Source: Aspidapion aeneum
Taxonomy: Eukaryota; Arthropoda; Insecta; Coleoptera; Brentidae
Length of the DNA stretch: 64,000 nucleotides
Assembly: GCA_963576565.1 (NCBI GenBank)
Contig: OY755045.1
Span: 2,975,477 to 3,039,476, forward strand
Reading direction: 5' to 3'
Part shown: one piece after another, positions 10,308 to 18,978 of the stretch
How the letters are laid out: each line of letters starts with the position of its first letter
How positions within the stretch are numbered: position 1 is the first letter of the stretch
Program-made: the position numbers and the translations under genes
The notes under the pieces: model-generated
What the model saw: the letters and a program-made list of their open reading frames with translations, nothing else
The model's database searches: none
What the model was told of the DNA's origin: nothing

Positions 10308-10590
10308 AAACTAAAGTTATCATCATCTTCATCAGATTCATCTGAAGAGTATATTTCAAACCATTCTTCCAGTGCAAGGAGTGAAACTAATAAAAATGAA
10401 TGTTTTGAATGCTTCGAGCTTTATGAAGCTACTACATCCAAAATTGACTCGATACAATATGTAAGATCATAAACTAATAATATAAGTAAGATGTAGGCGC
10501 TGGCTACACGAAACATGTACTATGTATCAATTATCATAACACGTGTGACGCTTGTGGCCGATATTTGAATAAGGTTACTGGTGTAAAAAA
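10308..10590 (+). pseudogene. C-terminal zinc-finger remnant of a pogo-type transposase
   Basis: The frame reads LSSSSSDSSEEYIS, then NECFECFELYEA and, after a stop and frame changes, RRWLHETC and NTCDACGRYLNK. The order of acidic serine-rich linker, C-x2-C, W-x-HE-x-C and C-x2-C is that of the PHD-like finger that ends many insect pogo/jerky-type transposases. The DDE domain is absent. This is motif reasoning, not an alignment. Confidence 0.5.
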
Positions 10591-10661
10591 AATAATTTAA
10601 AGCATTTTTCCATAAGCCATCTCTCCCATACTGCATGCGGCAACTCACCCATACCATGTGG

Positions 10662-10665
<4 letters not shown>

Positions 10666-10713
<48 letters not shown>
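10666..10713. repeat. (AT)n microsatellite
   Basis: About 48 bp of AT dinucleotides inside the pogo-like element; open frames reading IYIYIY here are artefacts. Confidence 0.95.
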
Positions 10714-10718
<5 letters not shown>

Positions 10719-10963
10719 TTTTTTCTATTATTTTTAAAAATACTTTGTAGTTTTTTGTACTTTTGTAAATAAATAATTTGTGAACGTACCCCTGTTTTGA
10801 TTTTATTAAAATGTCAAATATTTTCAAAAATATTTTGAATTAACAAAAAGTGCGGCATCTCTCCCACATTTACCCTATAGGAGTGCATTTTACATGTAAA
10901 GAAATAGGCAAGCTTGGTTCCAACAAATTGGTCCGCCTAAAGGGAGTGTCCGCTTAATAGAGG

Positions 10964-11091
10964 CAGTGGCGTATATAGAAAAATGTTTCGAGGGGGAGGC
11001 GAGACCCCATGAGTCCGTTTTATGCTATTTTATGTTTGTATTCATGAAATATTCGGAAAATATAATAGGGCCCCCCTTATATACACCACTG
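10964..11091. mobile_element. hAT-type MITE, 128 bp
   Basis: It starts CAGTGGCGTATATAG and ends TATATACACCACTG, with the 8-bp duplication AATAGAGG on both sides (10956-10963 and 11092-11099). It has no coding capacity. Relatives at 49665-49861 (perfect 8-bp TSD) and 26125 (degraded) share the core TTTTATGCTATTTTATG. Confidence 0.92.
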
Positions 11092-11123
11092 AATAGAGGT
11101 GTCCGCAAGGAGAGGTTTCACTG

Positions 11124-11628
11124 TATGATTTTAGTTGTTGGAGAAGCAATGGGGGCAGGAGGGGAGGTTGTAATAAAGATAAAACAAAAAATATGTTCCG
11201 TTGTTTTAGTCTTTAAGGACTTTGTCAAAGTCATTTACTATTAACCTAATCCGAGAGAGGCGTTGATAAATTGGGGGATAAACAAACAAACGCTGCTGCT
11301 GTTCTGAAGAAATAAGCCTGCCTGCAGTTGTTTGTATTGGGTAGGGGAGACCTGGGCAGGTTGTAACAAAATTGTCTTTTGTTTCCAATAACTTTTAATT
11401 TTGCTTAGTTTTCTTTTAAATTATATTTAGATTTGTATTTTAAATTAATATTGATAAAAATTTTATCAGTAAGGGCTAGAAAAAGATTTTTGTTGATGCT
11501 TTTTTTTTGTTAGGAGATACCCCGGGTGGTGGTAACATTTATTTTTAAACTAAGTTATTTTAAATTTTTTAAACTAAAACTTACTTTTAAATTTGTAGCT
11601 CATAAACTTAAACAAACCTATTTTTACC
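11124..11628. other. Unassigned AT-rich spacer
   Basis: No gene or defined element is seen. Two GGGCAGG-GGTTGTAA-like stretches (about 11153 and 11353) may be a decayed terminal repeat, but no partner was found. Confidence 0.35.
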
Positions 11629-12025
11629 TTCCTAGCCCGCATAGCAATGGCTGGAAAAGGTTTTGTTTTCGACGAAAAAAATTTTTTTGAGATAATGCCA
11701 AAAATGTTTTATTTGGGTCTATTTTGACCTACCCTAGCAGTATCGTCGTGATGTCTGTCTGTGTGTGTGTGTGTATGTAACTCTGTTCGTAACGCGATAG
11801 CTCCTAAACCGCCTCACCGATTTTTTTTTTCTCGAAATTCATTAATGCTAATGACAGTTTTTTGACAGTTAAAAAGTTTTAAAAATCCTAACTTTTTAAC
11901 GAAGCGTCATATCAATATGCAGTTTTCGGAATATTGTAGCGCAGGAGCTTTCGTTGCAGAGATATTTACAAAACACTGTTTTTAAGGTTCATATAGCATG
12001 GAGTTTACATGGAGTAAGCTAATGC
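11629..12025 (+). repeat. Dispersed repeat Z, copy 1
   Basis: Starts TTCCTAGCCCGCATAGCAA and contains CGATAGCTCCTAAACCGC, a GACAGTTTTTTGACAGTTAA stretch and GAGATATTTACAAAACACTG. The same order recurs at 57813-58262 and, inverted, at 29780-29995. There is no coding capacity. A GT-rich run sits at 11755-11776. Class unknown. Confidence 0.7.
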
Positions 12026-12410
12026 ATTTATTTAACGATAAAATTAAATTTTAAAAAAATCAAACGCTAGGAGAAACAATAATATTTAATTTATTGCCTT
12101 GGTGAACAAAACCGAGATATTTTAAAATAAAAAATAAATTATTTGTATTTTCTTTATAACTAAAAATAGAACAAGATTGTGGTGGCACATATGCCCGTTA
12201 TCGCCAGTGCAGTACTTTGTATGCAAAACAGCTTATTTACTATATATGGCCCTTAGGACCACCCTTGTCCACGAAGCTCGGTTAGATATTAATATTTTAG
12301 GAGCGCCATTTTATCTAATAAATTATAAAATTGTTTTTATCGGCTGCACGAAACCCACTTTGTTCTTCTTCTTCTTGTTCATGAAAATCATTCTTTATTA
12401 GATGTCTAAG
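12026..12410. other. Unassigned AT-rich spacer
   Basis: Short frames only and no recognised motif; the flanking features do not extend into it. Confidence 0.35.
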
Positions 12411-12755
12411 AATCCTACCGTCAGTCCAGCTTGTTTCCTTTTTTATGTATTGAGGATATGAATGCAATTTTCCAATCATCGGGTACTGGATGTCCGTTTA
12501 TGCATTGAATGATTATATATGTGAGATTTTCTAGCAGTTTCTCTGATCCATATTTGAGCATTTCAGCATATATATTTACTCAGGTCCGCTAGCCTTTCCG
12601 GATTTAAGTTTTTTAATACTATTCTCATCATTCATTTTTCGATGAATACTTCCTCTCCATGTACTTCAATGTCTCTCCTCGGAGAGGCTGACAGATATCA
12701 AGTCTCGTTTCCTGCAGCAGTCTCTTGTAGTGTTCTGTCCATTGTTCTGGTTTGA
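12411..12755 (-). pseudogene. LINE reverse-transcriptase fragment (upstream RT region)
   Basis: Minus-strand translation with stops gives PEQWTEHYKRLLQET, then a KASGPE-like segment, AEMLKYGSEKLLENLTYII and VPDDWKIAFISSIHKKGNK. This is the region before and at the start of a non-LTR reverse transcriptase: the W-x-YY block, the GKA-GPD motif, and the W-x-A-I-PI-KKG motif. It is the kind found in the endonuclease-RT LINEs whose C-terminal parts lie at 23555, 33779, 34902 and 35830. The fragment is truncated at both ends, with stops and frame changes. Whether it belongs to exactly the same family cannot be told, because the segments do not overlap. Confidence 0.7.
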
Positions 12756-13254
12756 TGATCTGAATGTTTACTTTTTATTTTGTTGAGTTTTTTTTCTGTA
12801 GAAATGAATTTCCATACTTCAGAACTCTGCCTAACTCCTACGTATGTATTTATATCTTGGCATTAGCGCTCAAACATTTAATTTTTTTCTGTGCGTTTCT
12901 TATTTTTGACTCCTTATTTAAAACTGTTTTTAATTTCAAAACTTGTTGAGGGTATTAAAAAACTTTACGATAACGCGGATGCTGACATAAAGCTGCCTAA
13001 CAAAATAGCTGAAAGACAAAATAGGCAATAAACTTTTTTAGCTATAGAATGAAAGACACAAAAACGGTAGTAGCCGAGCTTTCAACGCCAAGTTTCGTAC
13101 TTAAATTTAACGAGAAAAATTTTAAAATAACGAACATTAATCCCCAAAAGAAAAATATTTACAGGATTTTTCCGGATATTGTTTTACCCAAGCTAAAGAG
13201 TTTAATTCAATCAAGATATAGCCCAGTCAAGTTAGCAATTCACCTGGAAAAAAA
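12756..13254. other. Unassigned AT-rich sequence
   Basis: A 74-codon frame at 13049-13273 has no domain and runs into a repeat, so it is not called. Nothing else is seen. Confidence 0.35.
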
Positions 13255-13372
13255 TAACTGGATTTTTGTATAATTATTCCTTAGGTGGGATACATCCCTA
13301 CATATTCTCCGCCAAAATCCTCCTTGAGCTTTGCTAGATATAATTTAAATTGTTTTCTCGAAAAATAATAAC
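13255..13372 (-). repeat. Dispersed repeat Y, copy 2 (inverted)
   Basis: The reverse complement matches 3300-3450: ACATATTCTCC, CCTTGAGCTTTGCTAGATAT and TTCTCGAAAAATAATAACTTA are all kept in order, with substitutions. Confidence 0.6.
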
Positions 13373-14028
13373 TTAATAAATAAATAAAATAATAAATAAA
13401 GAGTCAAAATCATTCGATCTTTACTGTAAAATGAAGAAAAAATTTGACCTAACGTTTTAAAAAATATATTTAAAAAAACATAATTTTTTTATTTAATTTT
13501 TTTCCCACTATGTAGGTAATTTGTTTTAAAATGTTGTGTATGTTTTACTTTATTACTTTATAATATTAAGCTTGATCCCCACTTGTATCAGACAGCATTT
13601 ACTAAAATTAAGTTTTTGTTTTTTTTAATCCTAAAACAACTTTAAGTAAAGGTTTGGAAAGTAGTTAACACTAGCCGGACCACCATTGGGATTTTGAAAA
13701 TTTAATTTTTATACAATTAGGAACGGTTCGGTTCGCAATTTTTAGTTTTTTTATGTCAAAAAGCAGGCTATATGTACATGGATAAATTATTTTTTGTTGA
13801 TATCTTAGAAACTAAAGCTTTTAGTATACATATATATTTGGGGAAAAAGCGTGATACAACGACTATTCGGTAAAACTTTATATATTCATGTTTATAATTT
13901 GAAACCCCTAAAAGCCACCCTTAGGTTACATTTACTTTGTTTAAACCCCTTCGTCCCACTAAAGTTTAGTGAAACACTATTTTTGCTCAATCAATATCAA
14001 TCGCAGTTTGGCTGAAATTTCAAATATG
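13373..14028. other. Unassigned, very AT-rich
   Basis: Long A and T runs with no supported frame, repeat or motif. Confidence 0.4.
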
Positions 14029-14030
14029 TA

Positions 14031-15257
14031 CAGTACAACACATATCGTTCCGGTCAATGCCGGATTATCGAGGTATCCGGACTACTGGGACTATTTATGT
14101 TTTTATAAAATTCGCAAAATTTCATACTAAAATACCTTTATTTCGTAAAAGTGTTTATATAAAAAAAGGTAAAACTTAAAAAATCATTCCAATGTTATAA
14201 AAATATAAAACTACAAAAAATGTATGTTCCTATGTATAACTTAAACTGCATAAGTATAACTTAATATTTTTATTTTTTTTTAAGTCTCTAACTAAGTTTG
14301 AATACTCTTGTTTTTAGCTAGTTCTAACGCTTTTTCCTTTAGCCGTTTGAGTAGCATTATATCCTCCACTGGAAAATCATTTTCTTCTGCTCATTGAATG
14401 GATACTGATAACGACCTCGCAGCGTCACCGTGCTTTACTCTCTGCACCATTCCTCCTTCAATTTCTGATTCGCCGGATTCATTCTGTTGGTCTTTGTTAA
14501 CTATTACCTCGTTTATTATGTCTTCTTCGGTTGGGTCTACAATACTGTCTTTTTCTCCAGTCGCCAACTGCATAATATCATTACTACTTAAGTCATTTTC
14601 TGGATCTATGATATTCAGTGAAGCTGTAATGGCCTTAAGGTCTGACTCATTTACAACGCAAAGTCTCTTTCGTAGTTCCGAAAGAGGAAGATTCTCTTCA
14701 TCAGACTCCGCGTCCTCCAACACCTCTGTACTGCAAATGGACTCAGTCTGCTTGCTTCCCAGCTCTTTTGAATATTTCTTTGAGAGATTGATGTCCAAGC
14801 AAAATCCAAGTTATCTACTACATCTTTTAAGTTGTATTCTTTCAACATCTTTACCATATCTGCTCCTTTATTTGATATGACTTGATTGAGCAAGCGCTTT
14901 CTGTATCCCACCTTTATGTTTTGAATCAAGTTTTGGTCCATTGTCTGTAGTACTGCCGTTCAGTTAGAGGGCAAGAACATAACTCTAAAGTCTGGATCAA
15001 AATTTATTTCTTCCTCTGGAGGATGAATTCAGAAATGCCTACAATTACTACGTCACGTGAAACTTGTTAAGAGGAAAATTATTGTTGTTTCTTAGACTAG
15101 TTTTACACGCAATATAGGCTAGGTTCTTTCACGATTGGCTAAACGTTTTAACGTCCGGTTTAGAGAGGTAAAATCTTGAAAATGTCCGGTTTATAGAGCA
15201 ATCCGGATTACTGGAGTGTCCGTTTTAGCGAGTGTCCGAACTATTGAAGTTGTACTG
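14031..15257 (-). mobile_element. Tigger/pogo-like element, 1,227 bp
   Basis: The ends CAGTACAAC and GTTGTACTG are inverse and flanked by TA. The subterminal GTCCGG-type words repeat at both ends (TATCCGGACTACTGG; AATCCGGATTACTGGAG; TGTCCGGTTTA), which is usual for Tigger-like elements. Inside is the C-terminal part of a DDE_1 transposase on the minus strand. At 1.2 kb it is about half the length of a full Tigger, so it is an internal-deletion copy. Confidence 0.85.
14391..15000 (-). pseudogene. Tigger-type transposase C-terminal fragment
   Basis: On the minus strand FRVMFLPSN-stop-TAV leads into MDQNLIQNIKVGYRKRLLNQ and then AWTSISQRNIQKSWE. This is the LP-N-T--QPMDQ-VI-x-K--YR block that follows the last catalytic aspartate in jerky/Tigger DDE_1 proteins, plus the W--V---TI-KSW motif. 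A downstream frame (14798 to 14391) carries an acidic tail, ESDEENLPLSELRKRL and DIMQLATGEKDS, plausible as the C-terminal tail of the same protein. A stop and a frame change separate the two. The DDE core and the CENP-B-like N-terminus are missing. Confidence 0.82.
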
Positions 15258-15259
15258 TA

Positions 15260-16083
15260 TAATAAAAGTGTGCACATTTGCGCATATTTTAAAGCTGTTT
15301 CTACCCAGAAGTTATTTTTATATTATCATTTAATACAAGGGTCAAAATTTATTTGCCGGCCAAATCCAGTCCCTGGAAATCTATTATCACTTATCATTTT
15401 TGTGTAAAACGTTTTCGATAAAAAATATTCAAGAAAAATGTCATTCGATCAAAAATTTTAGATAAAAATGTCTTCGATAAACTTGATTCCATAAAAGTGT
15501 TTTCGATAAAAAAACCGAGACTCAAAAATAATCAATAGAGAATAGAAAGCTGAGCAGACATTTTCTTTTTTCTATTGAAAAACTAAAATGCAAAAATAAA
15601 ACCACGACGACTGAATACCCCTACACATTTCATATCCAACGAGAGGTTATAAAATATTCCAAGGGCCCTGGGAAATATTTATAAGATTTCCAGAGAGTAT
15701 AGAGAAAAGAGACCGTTTCTATGGCTGCTGGCTCCATGTAGATAGAGTCAGTTCTGTTTGTTAATACCTTTACTGGGGTAACTTAAAAAGAATGAAATAA
15801 AAAAAATAAATAAAAAAAACACCCAACTGTTAAATTAACTACTAGTCGCAGTTGAGTACAAAATTGATAGGTATACCTATAATGTACAACATGCTTCAAC
15901 TTTTAGTTTTAATGCCCAAAGCGCACTTACGAAATTATACAGTTTTGTATTTTCATAGATCAGGTCCTTGGTTATTAAGTAATTTTGTACCCAACTGTAA
16001 ATTTAGCATTTGGGTGATTTTTTTAATTAAATTTTTTTTTTTTTAATTTTTAGGTTTAATTTTTATTCAGCCTTATAAAAAGC
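15260..16083. other. Spacer with a short degenerate tandem repeat
   Basis: At 15405-15515 a TTTCGATAAAAA-type word recurs about five times at roughly 25-30 bp intervals. The rest is AT-rich and without recognised features. The 16010-16060 region is nearly pure A/T. Confidence 0.45.
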
Positions 16084-17277
16084 CATTGGCGTAGCTAGCC
16101 TTGCTTTTCAGGGGGGGCCGTGGCCCCGGTCTATCTTGAACAAAAAGCAAACATAGGTTTTAAAGAGTCGTGCAAAGTGTGCAATGAATAAAAAAAATAC
16201 GCGCATTAAATGTTCTAATATTTTAATATAACAAATTTAATAATACATTTACCAACTTATTTATATGTATACACAGGAAGTATGTAATTTAGCAATTCTA
16301 CAAAGAAAGTTTTCTTCTACGTCGCTGACTGAAAGCGTCTACCACACTGTCTAAGTCGACCTCAACATCTTTTTCTATGAATAACAATGACAAACCTGAG
16401 TGTCTCTCTTGAGTCATAGTTGTTCTAAGCCAATTAAAAACTCTCCTCATGGCAGAGAAAGACCTCTCGCAAGTTGCACTTGAAATTGGAAAAATACTCG
16501 CAACTTTAAAAAGTTGGTAGAGGTTTGGATAGGTGTTTTCTGCTATATGTTGTTTGATAGAATCATGACCAACAGTTTGATTTAACCGAAAAATACAATT
16601 CTTTAAAACGGTCATTTCTGCTCTTAGAGCAGAAGTATTAATATTAAAAATTTCCCGGTATTGCTCGACGAATTTATTCCATTTAACGACGTGTGAAAAC
16701 TTAATATGAAAATGGTTATGAAATCGTCACCAAAATCGGAAAATTTCCAAGACACTAAACGCCAACCTCAAAAAAACTAAAAAGATTATTATATTTATTT
16801 TAGAAAAACAGTTTAAAAATGTCTTTTATAACCTTACGACATCTACAACCCGATTTCGGAAACAGAGGGGCAAAGGTCGCTGTCTTTATTAAATGCGAAA
16901 TTCAACTTACACTTTTATAATATTTTACAAGATGTCGCCAATATGTATGAAATATTCAATATGCATAATTATGTTTAAATTTAAAAAATATTTTCGGGAA
17001 ATTGCATAAGTGCAGAAAAGTTACCGATAATTTAAAGAGAAAAAGCCTAATTCCGCAAGACAAGGGCTTTTCCCTGAAATGTAAACATTATCTGAATGAT
17101 TTTAAATTTTAATGCACCTATTTTATTTGAATATTTCCCGAATAATAGAAAAGTATATATTTTCAGCGTCATGTTCTTTTACTAGTAGTCGGTAGAGGAG
17201 GCCTAAAATATCTTAGGGGGGGCCTGAGGGACTTCAGGGGGGCCAGGCCCCCCCTGGCCCCCCTAGCTACGCCAATA
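16084..17277 (-). mobile_element. Non-autonomous hAT element, copy 2
   Basis: This is the inverse copy of the element at 4924-6125. It starts CATTGGCGTAGCTAG and ends CTAGCTACGCCAATA, where the last base has mutated. Flanks TAAAAAGC (16076-16083) and CAAAAAGC (17278-17285) match at 7 of 8 positions. By eye it is nearly identical to copy 1 along its whole length, including the extent of the internal deletion. The pair lies 10 kb apart in inverted orientation. Confidence 0.92.
16298..16734 (-). pseudogene. hAT transposase C-terminal fragment, frame intact
   Basis: This is the sister of the frameshifted copy at 5504. It reads from HVVKWNKFVEQYREIFN, through LRAEMTVLKNCIF and YPNLYQLFKVASIFPIS, to SATCERSFSAMRRVFNW, and then without a break through FIEKDVEVDLDSVVDAF to RRRRKLSL and stop. 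The hAT dimerisation domain is therefore complete, while the finger and DDE core are missing. It could at most make a truncated dimerisation peptide. No promoter signal is recognised. Confidence 0.85.
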
Positions 17278-17285
17278 CAAAAAGC

Positions 17286-17930
17286 ACTATGCATTTACAA
17301 TTCATTTAGCTTTACCCAAAAAGTACGTGTAGATTTTCTACGGACGCGAACAGTGTTACCTTCCATTGAGTGAAGGTGGTGGAGGAGAGAGGGAGGAGGG
17401 AACTAGTAAAATGGTGTCGAAAAAAATCTTAAAGCGTGTGCCGAAAGAATTTTTGAAATCGCTTTAATTTTGTGAAAGTTATAGCTATAACTAAATTTAT
17501 TACTAATAAAAATGGCGGGGAGGAGAGAGGGAGACGCGGGTGCACTAATAACATGGTGTTACAGGAAAAAAATCTGAAAGCGTATGCAGAAAGAATTTTT
17601 GAAATCGCTCTATATTTGATAAAATTATGCGAATATGGTTTTTGAATAGTGTGGGGGAATGACAGGAGGGGAGATGGGTGGGAGCATAAGCAATAAAATC
17701 GCCTGAAATTTAGATAATTTGTATGCCTTAAAGCCTACATCATGTGACAAAATGGCGTCTGAAGACCGCCATGTTGATTCCTGTTTAAAAAAATATAGCC
17801 TATAGCACCTTCGGGATCAGTAGCAATTCAACGACACCTTTTTTGTCAAAATCGGTTCAGCCGTTCAGCCTCTAGTGTGACACAAACATATTTACCCATC
17901 CTTCGCCGTACTGCCGTTGGGTAAAAAACG
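17286..17930 (+). repeat. Degenerate tandem repeat, units of roughly 190 bp
   Basis: Two adjacent blocks share GGAGGAGAGAGGGAG-, AATGGTGT-, AAAAAATCTTAAAGCGT- and GAAAGAATTTTTGAAATCGC; the words recur at about 17380 and 17520. A third, weaker block starts near 17650 (GGGGGAATGACAGGAGGGGA). The block from 17750 holds ATCGGTTCAGCCGTTCAGCC, a phrase of the same style as other repeats here. Non-coding. Confidence 0.6.
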
Positions 17931-18310
17931 ATTGTCCTACAAATTAGATGCTTTGACGGTGGTTACTTCCACCCCAAACATGTCAAAATGACGAGATGAA
18001 AAAAGTGACAGTAAAGAATTAGCAAACGGCAATTTTTTTGTTGCCTAAAAATGTGTTTAAAAGTAAATGTCTTACAAATCGTATGCTTGGTTTAGTTAGA
18101 GTCCCTGTATGTTCACATATTTGGATATATTATATAATAAATATATTCAAATATGTCAACATACATACAATATCTACGCCTGCGCACTCGGTTACGAAAC
18201 ATTTTCAACAATTTTTACAGAGGAAAAAGCTGGGCGTTTATGCAAAATGTACATAAGTATATTTACGAATGTTTAGGGTGTTATTCATCACTTAAATAAA
18301 TTGGTTCATT
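17931..18310. other. Unassigned spacer
   Basis: A 72-codon frame at 18038 shows no domain. Nothing else is recognised. Confidence 0.35.
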
Positions 18311-18740
18311 CACAAGCTTTTATAAAATGCACTAAAAATTAAAAAGTAATTTTCTAACATTCTAATATTATCATAATAATAAAAGCGATGGCCGACTGAT
18401 GGAAATCTTGACGATGTTAGCACGATAAGATATCCGTATCAATTAAATATCACTATTTGCAAGAATCAATCTAGCAGAAAAATGCAGAGGTACCAAACCC
18501 ACCAAACCCGACCTAAGATACCCCAGCATTTCCCTGACATAGGTATGGCAATGGCATAACATTGCGGCACATCAAACATATCTTTGATGACCTGCTATGT
18601 TGAATATTCTTTAAGTGTTTAGATCACAACTTTAGATTAACTTATGCTTTGATTTGCGGCCATCGCTTTTATTATTATGATAATATTAGAATGTTAGAAA
18701 ATTATTTTTTAATTTTTAGTGCATTTTATAAAAGCTTGTG
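18311..18740. repeat. Foldback with 84-bp arms and 262-bp loop
   Basis: The arm 18311-18394 (CACAAGCTTTTATAAAATGC ... GCGATGGCCG) returns inverted at 18657-18740 with only one or two differences. The loop is not coding. It is probably a MITE or the remains of two head-to-head insertions; the true ends may lie slightly outside, because weak similarity continues (AAATTGGTTCATT). Confidence 0.8.
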
Positions 18741-18978
18741 ACTTAAAAAAAAAATTTTACCAATTTATTTTCTACTTTTTAGTCTCAGCTATCTACTCTA
18801 TTAAATGAAAATATTTGTTCAATAACAGAACAGAAGAGTTTATTCTAGATTATAATAAAATCGCTGATCGTGAGTTGTTTGAAAACTCATTTTTCTATTG
18901 GGGGAAGGAGAGGGTGGGGGTAGAGGTAGAAATATATTTTTTGTTTGGGCTATATTGCCATCGGACCTTTATGCATAT

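Larger units (their letters stand above)
9844..10875 (+). mobile_element. Pogo-like TIR element, 1,032 bp, TA target
   Basis: The termini GGGTAAATGTGGGAGAGATG and its inverse CATCTCTCCCACATTTACCC match perfectly over 20 bp, and both ends are flanked by TA. The excised sequence GGTTATAGGAG equals the undisturbed Tigger-like copy at 32236 apart from one base. The interior keeps only a C-terminal coding fragment and a 50-bp (AT)n microsatellite, so it is non-autonomous. Superfamily assignment (Tc1/mariner/pogo) rests on the TA target and the finger remnant. Confidence 0.85.
9811..11123 (-). mobile_element. Tigger-like terminal fragment, interrupted twice
   Basis: Three pieces, 9811-9843, 10876-10963 and 11092-11123, join into one about 150-bp sequence that also occurs uninterrupted at 32209-32351. 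Read inward from the right it starts CAGTGAAACCTCTCCTTGCG and continues with GGACAC repeats, a pogo/Tigger-style end beside TA. The first interruption is a pogo-like element (9844-10875) at a TA; the second is a 128-bp MITE with an 8-bp duplication. Comparison with the intact copy proves both insertion points. Confidence 0.8.

Noticed and set aside
13049..13273. 74-codon frame with lysine-rich sequence
   Set aside because: No domain, overlaps repeat Y, and codon content is simply AT-rich.
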